The translations under genes and the position numbers were made by a program. From Pseudomonas koreensis (GTDB lineage: Bacteria > Pseudomonadota > Gammaproteobacteria > Pseudomonadales > Pseudomonadaceae), in the NCBI RefSeq assembly GCF_012986595.1, contig NZ_JAAQYM010000004.1:620001-684000 (forward strand): a stretch of DNA of 64,000 nt. Reading direction: 5' to 3'. The notes beneath the pieces were generated by a model, which ran no database searches, was not told where the DNA came from, and saw only the letters and a program-made list of their open reading frames with translations. Positions 25,751-35,086 of the stretch are shown in pieces (positions within the stretch are counted from its first letter, which is position 1; each line of letters begins with the position of its first letter).

Positions 25751-26509
25751 ATGGTTAACAGGTTAGTAGTACTCGATACCGAAACCACCGGCATGCCGGT
25801 GACCGATGGTCACCGGATCATTGAAATCGGCTGTGTCGAACTGATCGGTCGGCGCCTGACGGGCCGGCACTTTCACGTCTACCTGCAACCGGATCGCGAA
25901 AGTGACGAAGGCGCGATCGGCGTCCACGGCATCACCAACGAATTCCTCGTCGGCAAGCCGCGTTTCGCCGAGGTGGCCGACGAGTTTTTCGAGTTCATCA
26001 ACGGCGCGCAGCTGATCATCCATAACGCGGCGTTCGACGTTGGCTTCATCAACAACGAATTTGCCCTGATGGGTCAGCACGATCGCGCTGACATCACCCG
26101 ACACTGCACCATCCTCGACACCCTGATGATGGCCCGGGAACGTCACCCGGGGCAGCGCAACAGCCTCGACGCCTTGTGCAAACGTTATGGCGTCGACAAC
26201 TCCGGCCGTGAACTGCACGGCGCCTTGCTCGACTCGGAGATTCTCGCCGACGTCTACCTGACCATGACCGGTGGCCAGACCAGCCTGTCGCTGGCCGGCA
26301 ACGCCTCCGACGGCAATGGCACGGGCGAGGGCGCGGACAACTCCGCCACCGAGATCCGCCGCCTGCCGGCTGACCGCCAGCCTGCGCGGATCATTCGGGC
26401 GACGGAAGAGGAACTGGCGGCGCATATGGCGCGGCTGGAAATCATCGCCAAATCCGCCGGTGGCCCGGCGTTGTGGACGCAGATTGCCGAAGCTGACGCT
26501 CAGGCCTGA
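25751..26509 (+). CDS. dnaQ: DNA polymerase III epsilon subunit (3'-5' proofreading exonuclease)
   Basis: 252 residues. DEDD-family exonuclease motifs: Exo I LDTETTG (8-14), Exo II HNAAFDVGF (about 91-99), and the C-terminal HGALLDSEILADVYL box (about 156-170) with the His and Asp ligands. The C-terminal part that binds the alpha subunit is present. From residue 8 on it is what I expect for a Pseudomonas DnaQ. The first seven residues (MVNRLVV) and their codons look different from the usual start and directly abut the island. The gene lies just right of the recombinase block. Confidence 0.95.
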   Translation: MVNRLVVLDTETTGMPVTDGHRIIEIGCVELIGRRLTGRHFHVYLQPDRESDEGAIGVHGITNEFLVGKPRFAEVADEFFEFINGAQLIIHNAAFDVGFINNEFALMGQHDRADITRHCTILDTLMMARERHPGQRNSLDALCKRYGVDNSGRELHGALLDSEILADVYLTMTGGQTSLSLAGNASDGNGTGEGADNSATEIRRLPADRQPARIIRATEEELAAHMARLEIIAKSAGGPALWTQIAEADAQA

Positions 26510-26516
26510 TCCCCTC

Positions 26517-26637
26517 TGTGGCGAGGGAGCTTGCTCCCGCTTGGCTGCGAAGCAGTCATAAAACCTGAATGCACATTGCTGCTGAACGAATACCGGGGCC
26601 GCTTCGCGCCCCAGCGGGAGCAAGCTCCCTCGCCACA
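26517..26637. repeat. REPIN (inverted REP pair)
   Basis: A 24-bp arm at 26517-26540 (containing GAGGGAGCTTGCTCCC) is the exact reverse complement of 26614-26637. It lies between dnaQ and ldcA. The same arm type recurs at 57511-57619. Confidence 0.9.
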
Positions 26638-26750
26638 AAAGCCGAGTCAGGCGCATGAAGCCAACTGGCCACCCTCGCCACTTTCGCTGCAACCCTCTAC
26701 CCTGAGTGCATTGGCAGACATTGATCCGCCGCCTCAGGACACTGAGCCTC

Positions 26751-29006
26751 ATGTACAAAGATTTGAAGTTTCCGGTGTTGATCGTCCACCGCGACATCAA
26801 GGCCGACACGGTCGCCGGTGACCGTATCCGTGGCATCGCCCGGGAGTTGGAGCAGGAAGGTTTCAATATCGTTTCGGCCATCGACTACACCGAAGGGCGG
26901 TTGGTGGCGTCGACCCATCATGGTCTGGCGTGCATGCTGATCGCGGCCGAAGACGCCAGCACTAACTCGCACTTGCTGCAGAACATGGCCGAACTGATCG
27001 GCCTGGCCCGGGTGCGGGCGCCGGATCTGCCGATCTTCGCCCTGGGCGAACAGGTCACGCTGGAAAACGCCCCGGCCGATGCCATGGCCGAACTCAATCA
27101 ACTGCGCGGCATTCTCTATCTGTTCGAAGACACCGTGCCGTTTCTCGCGCGGCAAGTGGCGCGGGCCGCCCGCAAGTATCTGGATGGTCTGCTGCCGCCG
27201 TTCTTCAAGGCGCTGGTACAACACACTGCCGACTCCAATTATTCCTGGCACACCCCGGGTCATGGCGGTGGTGTGGCGTATCACAAGAGTCCGGTGGGCC
27301 AGGCCTTTCACCAGTTCTTTGGTGAAAACACCCTGCGTTCGGATTTGTCGGTGTCGGTGCCGGAGCTCGGCTCGCTGCTTGATCACACCGGGCCGCTTGC
27401 CGAAGCGGAAGAACGCGCCGCGCGCAACTTCGGCGCCGATCACACGTTTTTCGTGATCAATGGCACCTCGACCGCCAACAAGATCGTCTGGCATTCGATG
27501 GTTGGTCGTGATGACTTGGTGTTGGTGGATCGCAACTGCCACAAGTCAGTGCTGCACGCGATCATCATGACCGGGGCGATCCCGTTGTATTTGTGCCCGG
27601 AGCGCAATGAACTGGGGATCATCGGCCCGATTCCGTTGAGCGAATTCAGCCGCGAATCGATTCAGGCCAAGATCGACGCCAGCCCGTTGACCAAGGACCG
27701 CGCGCCGAAAGTCAAACTGGCGGTGGTCACCAACTCGACCTACGACGGCTTGTGCTACAACGCCGAGCTGATCAAGCAAAGCCTGGGCAATAGTGTCGAA
27801 GTGCTGCATTTCGATGAGGCGTGGTACGCCTACGCGGCGTTTCACGAGTTCTTCGCCGGGCGCTACGGCATGGCCACCTCGCGCACGGCCGACAGCCCGC
27901 TGGTGTTCACCACCCACTCCACGCACAAACTGCTCGCCGCGTTCAGCCAGGCTTCGATGATTCATGTGCAGGACGGCGGCGCGCGGCAACTGGACCGTGA
28001 CCGTTTCAACGAAGCGTTCATGATGCACATCTCGACCTCGCCGCAATACAGCATCATCGCCTCGCTGGACGTGGCCTCGGCCATGATGGAAGGCCCGGCC
28101 GGGCGTTCGCTGTTGCAGGAAACCTTCGACGAAGCCTTGAGTTTCCGCCGCGCGCTGGCCAATCTGCGCCAGCACATCGCCGCCGATGACTGGTGGTTCT
28201 CGATCTGGCAGCCACCCGGTGTCGAAGGCATCGACCGGGTGCAGACCGAAGACTGGCTGCTGCAACCGGACGCCGACTGGCACGGTTTCGGCGAGGTCAG
28301 CGACGACTATGTGCTGCTCGATCCGATCAAGGTGACATTGGTGATGCCCGGCCTGAATGCCGGTGGCGCGCTGAGCGAGAAGGGCATCCCGGCGGCGGTG
28401 GTCAGCAAATTCCTCTGGGAGCGCGGATTGGTGGTGGAGAAAACCGGGCTGTATTCGTTCCTGGTGCTGTTCTCGATGGGCATTACCAAGGGCAAGTGGA
28501 GCACGCTGCTCACCGAGTTGCTGGAGTTCAAACGCAGTTACGACGCCAACGTCAGTCTGGCAACTTGCCTGCCCTGCGTCGCGCAACAAGACACCGCCCG
28601 TTATCGCGGCATGGGCCTGCGTGACTTGTGCGATCAGCTGCATGCCTGTTACCGCAGCAACGCCACCGCCAAACACCTCAAGCGCATGTACACGGTGCTG
28701 CCGGAGATCGCCATGAAGCCGGCCCACGCCTACGATCATCTGGTGCGCGGCGAGGTCGAGGCGGTGCCGATCGATGAGCTGGAGGGGCGAATTGCGGCGG
28801 TGATGCTGGTGCCGTATCCACCGGGCATTCCGCTGATCATGCCCGGCGAGCGCTTTACCGAGTCGACGCGCTCGATCATCGACTACCTGAAATTTGCCCG
28901 CACGTTCGATAGCAGTTTCCCCGGTTTTGTCGCTGATGTGCATGGACTGCAACATGAAGATGAAGGCAATGGACGACAGTACACTGTCGATTGCGTGAAG
29001 GAATGA
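26751..29006 (+). CDS. ldcA: Lysine decarboxylase LdcA (Orn/Lys/Arg decarboxylase family)
   Basis: 751 residues from ATG 26751 (MYKDLKFPVLIVHRD); an earlier in-frame start at 26706 is less likely. PLP-dependent: SWHTPGHGGG, the FDEAWYAY motif and the lysine in THSTHKLLAAFSQASM that forms the internal aldimine. It has the N-terminal receiver-like wing domain and the C-terminal domain of long inducible decarboxylases. Length and sequence match the P. aeruginosa enzyme that converts lysine to cadaverine and is induced through ArgR. No cadaverine antiporter gene follows here; the next gene is an acetyltransferase. Confidence 0.88.
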   Translation: MYKDLKFPVLIVHRDIKADTVAGDRIRGIARELEQEGFNIVSAIDYTEGRLVASTHHGLACMLIAAEDASTNSHLLQNMAELIGLARVRAPDLPIFALGEQVTLENAPADAMAELNQLRGILYLFEDTVPFLARQVARAARKYLDGLLPPFFKALVQHTADSNYSWHTPGHGGGVAYHKSPVGQAFHQFFGENTLRSDLSVSVPELGSLLDHTGPLAEAEERAARNFGADHTFFVINGTSTANKIVWHSMVGRDDLVLVDRNCHKSVLHAIIMTGAIPLYLCPERNELGIIGPIPLSEFSRESIQAKIDASPLTKDRAPKVKLAVVTNSTYDGLCYNAELIKQSLGNSVEVLHFDEAWYAYAAFHEFFAGRYGMATSRTADSPLVFTTHSTHKLLAAFSQASMIHVQDGGARQLDRDRFNEAFMMHISTSPQYSIIASLDVASAMMEGPAGRSLLQETFDEALSFRRALANLRQHIAADDWWFSIWQPPGVEGIDRVQTEDWLLQPDADWHGFGEVSDDYVLLDPIKVTLVMPGLNAGGALSEKGIPAAVVSKFLWERGLVVEKTGLYSFLVLFSMGITKGKWSTLLTELLEFKRSYDANVSLATCLPCVAQQDTARYRGMGLRDLCDQLHACYRSNATAKHLKRMYTVLPEIAMKPAHAYDHLVRGEVEAVPIDELEGRIAAVMLVPYPPGIPLIMPGERFTESTRSIIDYLKFARTFDSSFPGFVADVHGLQHEDEGNGRQYTVDCVKE

Positions 29007-29020
29007 GGACTTTTCCGAGT

Positions 29021-29635
29021 ATGCAACCGGTCATGAATCCGAAATACCCAGGGCTGTCGGTGCGCGTCGCCGACGATGGTTTTGCGGCCTACATATGGGG
29101 CAGCGATTTCAGTTTCGAGGTGGCTGCCTATGGCGCGGCGGTGGTCGGCCAGCCGGTGGCGCAGTGGGCGGTGACGCCGATTGTGCCGTACCGCAAATGC
29201 TATGGCATCGATCCCGAGGAATTCAGCAGCTACCGCGATGCTGCCGACAGCGCGATTTTCATGGCGTATCTGGACGACGAGCCGGTGGGGCATCTGGTGA
29301 TCAGCACCAACTGGAACGGCTTCGCGCACATCGATGAGCTGGCGGTGCATGCCCCGGCACGACGGCACGGGGTGGCAAAAGCGTTGCTGGATGTGGCGCA
29401 GTTCTGGAGCCGCAAGAAAAAGCTGCCGGGGATCATGCTCGAAACCCAGAACAACAACCTCGGCGCCTGTCGCTTGTATGAGCGTTGCGGCTACGAGATT
29501 GGCGGCATCGACCATCTGCGTTATCGCGGCATTGATCCGAACACCGCGGAAGTTGCGCTGTTCTGGTATCGACTGTTCGATAACCCGCTGGAACACCCGC
29601 TCAACTCGCCAGCATCGCCTCGGCTTGTTCCGTGA
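29021..29635 (+). CDS. GNAT-family N-acetyltransferase
   Basis: 204 residues from ATG 29021, 14 nt after ldcA, so likely co-transcribed; ATG 29033 is an alternative start. The acetyl-CoA-binding region reads HIDELAVHAPARRHGVAKAL, with the R/Q-x-x-G-x-A signature in RRHGVA, then LETQNNNLGACRLYERCGY. It resembles streptothricin-acetyltransferase-like GNATs, but the substrate is unknown. Given the position, acetylation of a polyamine such as cadaverine is a reasonable guess. Its 3' end overlaps the convergent LysR gene by 35 bp. Confidence 0.82.
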   Translation: MQPVMNPKYPGLSVRVADDGFAAYIWGSDFSFEVAAYGAAVVGQPVAQWAVTPIVPYRKCYGIDPEEFSSYRDAADSAIFMAYLDDEPVGHLVISTNWNGFAHIDELAVHAPARRHGVAKALLDVAQFWSRKKKLPGIMLETQNNNLGACRLYERCGYEIGGIDHLRYRGIDPNTAEVALFWYRLFDNPLEHPLNSPASPRLVP

Positions 29636-30494
29636 CGATCGTCAGCAGCGTCTGAATCGCTGCCGGCGTGGCGCTGTGTCGGTAGGTCAATGCATACAGA
29701 CTGATCGGCACCGCCGGCGACAACGGGCAGACATCCAGTCCGCCGGCCCGTGCGCCGAGGGCGGTGAACGGGTCGACGATGGCCAGGCCTTCACCAGCCT
29801 CGACCATGCTGCGCATCATCTGGTGGGTTTGCACCCGGGTCTGGATGCTTGGCGCCGGGCGCAGGGCGTGTAGCTTGTTTTCCAGCGCCGGGCTCAACGG
29901 ATCCTGACCTTCGAGGCCGACCATCGCCTGGCCGGCCAGGTCCTGCAGGGAAATGTATTTCTGCTTCGGTTGCAGCCAGCCGTGGGGCGCGAGCAGTTGC
30001 AGCTTGCCTTGGGCCAGCGGCTGGGCATGGATGTCGGGGTGTTCGGGGTCGTGCAGGCTCAGGCCCAGATCGCTCTCGCGCAGCAGCAGGCTGCGTACGA
30101 TGTCAGAGGTGGCGGCACTGAGCAGGCGGCAAGGTGCGTCCGGCAAACGCCGACGTAGCAGGGCGATACTGTGTGGCAACAGGTGTTGCGCCAGCGGCGG
30201 GGTGCCGATGAGGCGCAGGGGCGGGGCGAGATATTGTTTAAGGCTGCTGGCCAGGCGTTGCACCGGCTCCAGCGCGGCATAGACGTGAGCGATCTCGACT
30301 TGCAGCGCCCGTGCTTCAGGCGTCGATTGCAGGCGGCCGCGAACGCTGGCGAACAACATGAACCCCAACTGACTCTCGGCTTCGCGCAATCGCTCTTCGA
30401 CATCGGCCACCGGCAACTGCAGCCATTCGGCGGCGGTACCCAGGTGACCGGTCTGCAAGAGCGCCTGAATCACTTCGATATGACGTAAACGCAT
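29601..30494 (-). CDS. LysR-family transcriptional regulator
   Basis: 297 residues. N-terminal winged helix (MRLRHIEVIQALLQTGHLGT, then AESQLGFMLFASVRGR) and a periplasmic-binding-like effector domain (about 90-290). The helix-turn-helix is somewhat divergent (AAEWLQLPVADVEERLREAE), but length and layout are typical. It is convergent with the acetyltransferase. The target is unknown; genes on the far side (30580, minus) or itself are possible. Confidence 0.88.
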   Translation of the reverse strand: MRLRHIEVIQALLQTGHLGTAAEWLQLPVADVEERLREAESQLGFMLFASVRGRLQSTPEARALQVEIAHVYAALEPVQRLASSLKQYLAPPLRLIGTPPLAQHLLPHSIALLRRRLPDAPCRLLSAATSDIVRSLLLRESDLGLSLHDPEHPDIHAQPLAQGKLQLLAPHGWLQPKQKYISLQDLAGQAMVGLEGQDPLSPALENKLHALRPAPSIQTRVQTHQMMRSMVEAGEGLAIVDPFTALGARAGGLDVCPLSPAVPISLYALTYRHSATPAAIQTLLTIVTEQAEAMLAS

Positions 30495-30579
30495 GCGTGA
30501 AGTCCATGTTCAGCAGGTGGGGTCAGTGGCTGAATCCTACCCCAAGTCTGCGCATATGACTTCTGCTCATAACGCGCGG

Positions 30580-30816
30580 TTATTGAGCGACGGTTGGCTC
30601 GGGTTCACGGATCAGGGTGATGTCCGACTGAACCAGCAGAAACTCATTGTCACTGAGTTTCTTGACGCGATCGCCAATCGCCAGTTTGTAGGTGGTGACA
30701 GGCTCCATGCCGGTGAGACCGTCTGCCGACGGGGTGGATTCCTGGAACTCATGCACGGAATAAACGCGGCCTTCCGCATCTCTTGCATGGAACTGACCGA
30801 CGAGTACTGCTGCCAT
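30580..30816 (-). CDS. Small conserved-looking protein
   Basis: 78 residues. MAAVLVGQFHARDAEGRVYS, then a beta-rich ending, DNEFLLVQSDITLIREPE. A short soluble protein of a kind common in Pseudomonas, without a name I know. It is transcribed toward the LysR gene from a 184-bp gap shared with the FMN reductase gene. Confidence 0.75.
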   Translation of the reverse strand: MAAVLVGQFHARDAEGRVYSVHEFQESTPSADGLTGMEPVTTYKLAIGDRVKKLSDNEFLLVQSDITLIREPEPTVAQ

Positions 30817-31000
30817 CTGCTTAGAACCTCTGGAGATAAAACGCTTGATTTGCGGCTTGGTAGACCGTCATCAAGCCCTGTAAGTTTTCCTACAGGAAAA
30901 AAAATAATCAGCGCGGGGGAATTTCCCTTGCTCGCTGGTGAAACCGTCATCGAATCATCTATAACTACAGGTTCTTCCCACGGACAGTCGAGAGTCTTCC

Positions 31001-31558
31001 ATGAGCAATGTCTACAACGTCGCTGTAGTCGTCGGCAGCCTGCGCAAAGCATCGATCAACCGCAAAGTCGCACTGGCGCTGGCCGAGCTGGCACCGGCGA
31101 ACCTGAAACTGAAGATTGTCGAAATTGGCGATCTGCCACTTTATAACGAAGACATCGACGGCGATTCACCGCCGGCAGCCTACAGCACTTTCCGCCAGGA
31201 AGTCGGCTCTTCCGACGCGGTGCTGTTCGTCACCCCGGAATATAACCGCTCGGTACCGGCGCCATTGAAGAATGCGATTGACGTGGGATCCCGGCCTTAT
31301 GGCAAAAGCGTCTGGGGCGGCAAGCCGGGGGCGGTGATCAGTGTGTCGCCGGGGGCCATCGGCGGTTTCGGCGCCAACCAGCATCTGCGCCAGTCGTTCG
31401 TGTTTCTTGATGTGCCGTGCATGCAGCAGCCGGAAGCGTATCTGGGCGGCGCGGGCAATGCGTTTGACGAGGCGGGCAAGTTGAGCGAGTCGGTGAAACC
31501 TTTTCTGCAGAATTTCATCAATGCCTACGGACAATTCGTAGAGCAACACAAAAAATAA
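31001..31558 (+). CDS. NADPH-dependent FMN reductase (ChrR/quinone reductase type)
   Basis: 185 residues. Flavodoxin-like fold with VVVGSLRKASINRKVA (FMN phosphate loop), the PEYNRSVPAPLKNAIDVGSR motif of the NADPH_dep_FMN_red family, and GGFGANQHLRQ. Relatives reduce quinones and chromate and protect against oxidative stress. It precedes arsB, but it is shorter than typical ArsH, so an arsenic role is not implied. Confidence 0.9.
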   Translation: MSNVYNVAVVVGSLRKASINRKVALALAELAPANLKLKIVEIGDLPLYNEDIDGDSPPAAYSTFRQEVGSSDAVLFVTPEYNRSVPAPLKNAIDVGSRPYGKSVWGGKPGAVISVSPGAIGGFGANQHLRQSFVFLDVPCMQQPEAYLGGAGNAFDEAGKLSESVKPFLQNFINAYGQFVEQHKK

Positions 31559-31576
31559 GCCATACCTGGAACACAA

Positions 31577-31665
31577 TGTAGGAGTGAGCCTGCTCGCGAT
31601 AGCGGTGTGTCAGTCCATTGATTGGTAACTGATAGTCCGCTATCGCGAGCAGGCTCACTCCTACA
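31577..31665. repeat. REPIN (inverted REP pair, second type)
   Basis: A 29-bp arm at 31577-31605 (containing GAGCCTGCTCGCGATAGC) is exactly mirrored at 31637-31665. It lies between the FMN reductase and arsB and may stabilise or limit the upstream transcript. Confidence 0.9.
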
Positions 31666-31714
31666 GTTTTTGGTGTTGGCTTCACTTCTCCATTTCAATC
31701 TAAGGCTGTCGCGA

Positions 31715-32998
31715 ATGCTCGCTGCGTCACTCATCTTCCTGCTGACCATTACCCTTGTCATCTGGCAACCCAAAGGCCTCGGGGTCGGCTGGAGCGCGAC
31801 GCTTGGCGCCGTGCTGGCGCTGATCTTCGGTGTGGTGCACCTGAGCGATATTCCGCTGGTGTGGCAGATCATCTGGAACGCCACCGGCACTTTCGTCGCG
31901 TTGATCATCATCAGCCTGTTGCTCGACGAAGCCGGTTTCTTCGCCTGGGCCGCGCTGCACGTGGCGCGCTGGGGGCGGGGCAGTGGGCGCAAGCTGTTTG
32001 CCTTCATGGTCCTGCTCGGCGCGCTGGTGTCGGCGCTGTTCGCCAATGACGGCGCGGCGCTGATCCTTACCCCGATCGTGATTTCGATGCTGTTGGCGCT
32101 GCGCTTTTCGCCGGCGGCAACCCTCGCATTCGTCATGGGCGCGGGCTTCATTGCCGACACCGCGAGCCTGCCGCTGGTGGTGTCGAACCTGGTCAACATC
32201 GTTTCGGCGGACTTCTTCCACATCGGCTTCAACCGCTATGCGGCAGTGATGGTGCCGGTCAACTTTGTCAGCGTGGCCGCAACGCTCGGCGTGCTGCTGT
32301 GGTTCTTCCGCCGCGACATTCCCAAGGCCTACGACCCCGAACAGCTCGACCCGCCGCACACGGCGATCCACGACAAAGCCACGTTCTACGCCGGTTGGGC
32401 GGTGCTGGTGATCCTGTTGATCGGCTGCTTCTTCCTTGAACAACTGGGCATCCCGATCAGCGCGATCTCGGCGGTCTGCGCCGCGCTGCTGCTGGGGATC
32501 GCCGCCCGTGGCCACAAGATTTCCACGCGCAAGGTGCTGAAAGAGGCGCCGTGGCAGATCGTGATCTTCTCCCTTGGCATGTATCTGGTGGTCTACGGCC
32601 TGCGCAATGCCGGGCTGACCAGCTACCTGGCCGGCTGGCTGGATGTGTTCGCCGGTTATGGCGTGTGGGGCGCAGCCATGGGCACCGGGGTGCTGACCGC
32701 GTTGTTGTCGTCGATCATGAACAATCTGCCGACGGTGCTGATCGGGCTGCTGTCGATCGACGCCAGTCAGGCCAGCGGTGTGGTCAAGGAAGCGATGATC
32801 TACGCCAACGTGATCGGCAGCGACCTGGGGCCGAAGATCACCCCGATCGGCAGCCTGGCGACCTTGCTCTGGCTGCATGTGCTGGCGCGCAAGGATATCC
32901 GGATTGGCTGGGGGTATTACTTCAAGGTCGGGATTGTGCTGACGGTGCCGGTGTTGTTGATTACCTTGGCGGCTTTGGCTCTGCGGTTATCCCTTTAG
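31715..32998 (+). CDS. arsB: ArsB-type arsenite efflux/anion permease
   Basis: 427 residues from ATG 31715. About 11-12 transmembrane segments in the ion-transporter superfamily pattern, with repeated [14 protein letters not shown] and [15 protein letters not shown] hairpins typical of Ars[21 protein letters not shown] is a strong ArsB signature. It would export arsenite and antimonite. No arsR or arsC lies beside it, so it is a lone permease here. Confidence 0.88.
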   Translation: MLAASLIFLLTITLVIWQPKGLGVGWSATLGAVLALIFGVVHLSDIPLVWQIIWNATGTFVALIIISLLLDEAGFFAWAALHVARWGRGSGRKLFAFMVLLGALVSALFANDGAALILTPIVISMLLALRFSPAATLAFVMGAGFIADTASLPLVVSNLVNIVSADFFHIGFNRYAAVMVPVNFVSVAATLGVLLWFFRRDIPKAYDPEQLDPPHTAIHDKATFYAGWAVLVILLIGCFFLEQLGIPISAISAVCAALLLGIAARGHKISTRKVLKEAPWQIVIFSLGMYLVVYGLRNAGLTSYLAGWLDVFAGYGVWGAAMGTGVLTALLSSIMNNLPTVLIGLLSIDASQASGVVKEAMIYANVIGSDLGPKITPIGSLATLLWLHVLARKDIRIGWGYYFKVGIVLTVPVLLITLAALALRLSL

Positions 32999-33012
32999 AC
33001 CGAGTCGGCCCA

Positions 33013-33104
33013 TTCGCGAGCAGGCTCGCTCCCACAGGGGGAGTGTGTCGCCTCTCTCTGCATTTGAAATGCAGTCCAAATGTGGGAGCGAGCCCGCTCG
33101 CGAA
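33013..33104. repeat. REPIN (inverted REP pair)
   Basis: A 24-bp arm at 33013-33036 (containing GAGCAGGCTCGCTCCCACA) is mirrored at 33081-33104 with one mismatch. It lies between the convergent arsB and DUF1853 genes. Confidence 0.85.
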
Positions 33105-33129
33105 GAGGCCGGGTCAGGCATTGAAATTT

Positions 33130-34080
33130 TCAGGCCTGCCCCGGCACATTCGGCCAAAGATCCGCCACCAGAAACAACCGCTCTGCCTCTTCCCATTCCC
33201 CCTGCGCATTCTCGATCAGGCGCACCATCAGTTGCGCCGGGGCCAGCGGTTCCAGGGCGTCCAGCCACAGTTGCAGGTGTTCCGGGGTCCAGGTCTGGTC
33301 GCCCGGGTAGTGCGCCGGCGCCAGCCACGCATGGCGGGGCAGGGGTTGCCAGCGTCCGGGCGGGCGTTGGGCGACGAATGCCGGCCAGTCTTTCTGATGC
33401 AGCCAACTGCCGCGCAAGTGTTGCGGATGCGCGCCGCTCGGTGATGCAGACGTGCCGGGCCACGGATACAGCAGATAACCGCCCAGCCACAACTGCGCAC
33501 TGAACACTTCAATATCCAGCTTCGCCAGCGCCGCACGGCTTTCCGGGCGCGCCGAGATCGGCAATTGATGTTCGGCCAGATGCGCCAGTTTGCGGTCCAG
33601 TCGATCATGACAGCCCGGCCCCAGCCATTGCGCCGGGTCATGGCCGTCGCCGTGCTGCGGGCCGAGGTAGAGCTTGATCGCCAGTTCCAGATGATGCACG
33701 CCGTCGCGGTCGCGCAGCAGCATGTCCAGCTCGCCGAGGGTGTGACCTTCGCGGCGGATCGGCAGGTTGGCGGCAATCAGTTCGATGCCCGGGGCATGCT
33801 CTACGGCAAACTGCCACAACCGCTCGTAATACAGGCCCAGCCGCCGGGTGCGCGCCTGGGACAACCAATGCAGCAAACCATAACTGTCGCGATCCAGTTG
33901 CCGCAGCCACTGCTCCAGGCGCTGCGGATCGCTGACCCAGTCGCTGCCGGCCAGCGGATGGCGCTGCGGCCACGGCGTTGTTGCGAGCATCGGCGGGGCG
34001 AGAATCACCCACGCCAGATCCCGCACTTCCGGATGGCGTAATTGGTGTGGCAACTGGAGCAGGTCGGGAAACAGGATCAT
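33130..34080 (-). CDS. DUF1853-family protein
   Basis: 316 residues. [34 protein letters not shown] and a nuclease-like core ([23 protein letters not shown]) match DUF1853. That core has the D...E-x-K layout of PD-(D/E)XK folds. Role unknown; its strand is opposite to the nadK series and the two genes share a 115-bp control region. Confidence 0.85.
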   Translation of the reverse strand: MILFPDLLQLPHQLRHPEVRDLAWVILAPPMLATTPWPQRHPLAGSDWVSDPQRLEQWLRQLDRDSYGLLHWLSQARTRRLGLYYERLWQFAVEHAPGIELIAANLPIRREGHTLGELDMLLRDRDGVHHLELAIKLYLGPQHGDGHDPAQWLGPGCHDRLDRKLAHLAEHQLPISARPESRAALAKLDIEVFSAQLWLGGYLLYPWPGTSASPSGAHPQHLRGSWLHQKDWPAFVAQRPPGRWQPLPRHAWLAPAHYPGDQTWTPEHLQLWLDALEPLAPAQLMVRLIENAQGEWEEAERLFLVADLWPNVPGQA

Positions 34081-34130
34081 CTTGCGAGCATAGCCTGAAA
34101 CACGAGCGCGCCCTTGAGGCTGAAAGGATT

Positions 34131-34158
34131 TTGTCTATGGCGGGCTTTCGCCCATAAT
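34131..34158 (+). promoter_or_regulatory. Sigma-70-like promoter for nadK
   Basis: TTGTCT at 34131-34136 and CATAAT at 34153-34158 are separated by 16 nt. The predicted start is near 34165, about 30 nt before the nadK ATG. Confidence 0.5.
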
Positions 34159-34195
34159 CGTGCTTTTCGCGTTTTCGATTGTCCGCAGAGGTCCC

Positions 34196-35086
34196 ATGGA
34201 GCAATTTCGTAATATCGGCATCATCGGTCGCCTGGGCAGTTCCCAGGTGCTGGATACCGTTCGCCGACTGAAACGCTTTCTGCTCGATCGTCACCTGCAC
34301 GTGATTCTCGAAGACACCATCGCTGAAGTCCTGCCGGGCCACGGCCTGCAGACCTCGTCGCGCAAGATGCTCGGCGAAGTCTGCGACATGGTCATCGTCG
34401 TCGGCGGTGACGGCAGCCTGCTTGGCGCCGCCCGGGCGCTGGCCAAACACAATATTCCGGTGCTGGGGATCAACCGTGGCAGCCTCGGCTTTCTGACCGA
34501 TATTCGCCCCGATGAGCTGGAAGTCGAAGTGGCCAAGGTGCTCGACGGCCATTATCTGGTGGAAAACCGCTTCCTGCTGCAAGCCGAAGTTCGCCGGCAT
34601 GCCGAGGCCATCGGCCAGGGTGATGCGCTGAACGATGTGGTGCTGCACCCGGGCAAATCGACGCGGATGATCGAGTTCGAACTGTACATCGACGGCCAGT
34701 TCGTCTGCAGCCAGAAGGCCGACGGCCTGATCGTCGCCACCCCGACCGGCTCCACGGCTTACGCGCTGTCCGCCGGCGGGCCGATCATGCATCCCAAGCT
34801 CGATGCCATTGTGATTGTGCCGATGTACCCCCATATGTTGTCGAGCCGGCCAATTGTGGTCGATGGCAACAGTGAGCTGAAAATCGTCGTGTCGAAAAAC
34901 ATGCAGATCTATCCGCAGGTCTCCTGCGACGGACAGAACCACTTCACCTGCGCGCCGGGCGACACCATCACCGTCAGCAAGAAAGCCCAGAAGCTGCGGC
35001 TGATTCATCCGCTCGACCACAACTATTACGAAGTCTGCCGGACCAAACTCGGCTGGGGCAGCAAGTTGGGTGGTGGAGGCGACTGA
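34196..35086 (+). CDS. nadK: NAD kinase
   Basis: 296 residues from ATG 34196; an upstream in-frame start at 34160 is unlikely. NAD-kinase hallmarks: VVGGDGSLLGAARALA (GGDG), GINRGSLGFLTD, and TPTGSTAYALSAGGPI. It phosphorylates NAD+ to NADP+ in the cytoplasm. The stop overlaps the next ATG (TGATG). First gene of a compact six-gene run to pepN. Confidence 0.95.
   Translation: MEQFRNIGIIGRLGSSQVLDTVRRLKRFLLDRHLHVILEDTIAEVLPGHGLQTSSRKMLGEVCDMVIVVGGDGSLLGAARALAKHNIPVLGINRGSLGFLTDIRPDELEVEVAKVLDGHYLVENRFLLQAEVRRHAEAIGQGDALNDVVLHPGKSTRMIEFELYIDGQFVCSQKADGLIVATPTGSTAYALSAGGPIMHPKLDAIVIVPMYPHMLSSRPIVVDGNSELKIVVSKNMQIYPQVSCDGQNHFTCAPGDTITVSKKAQKLRLIHPLDHNYYEVCRTKLGWGSKLGGGGD

Noticed and set aside
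26706..26750. Longer ldcA start adding 15 residues
   Set aside because: MYKDLKFPVLIVHRD is the usual start of the family and gives the standard 751 residues.
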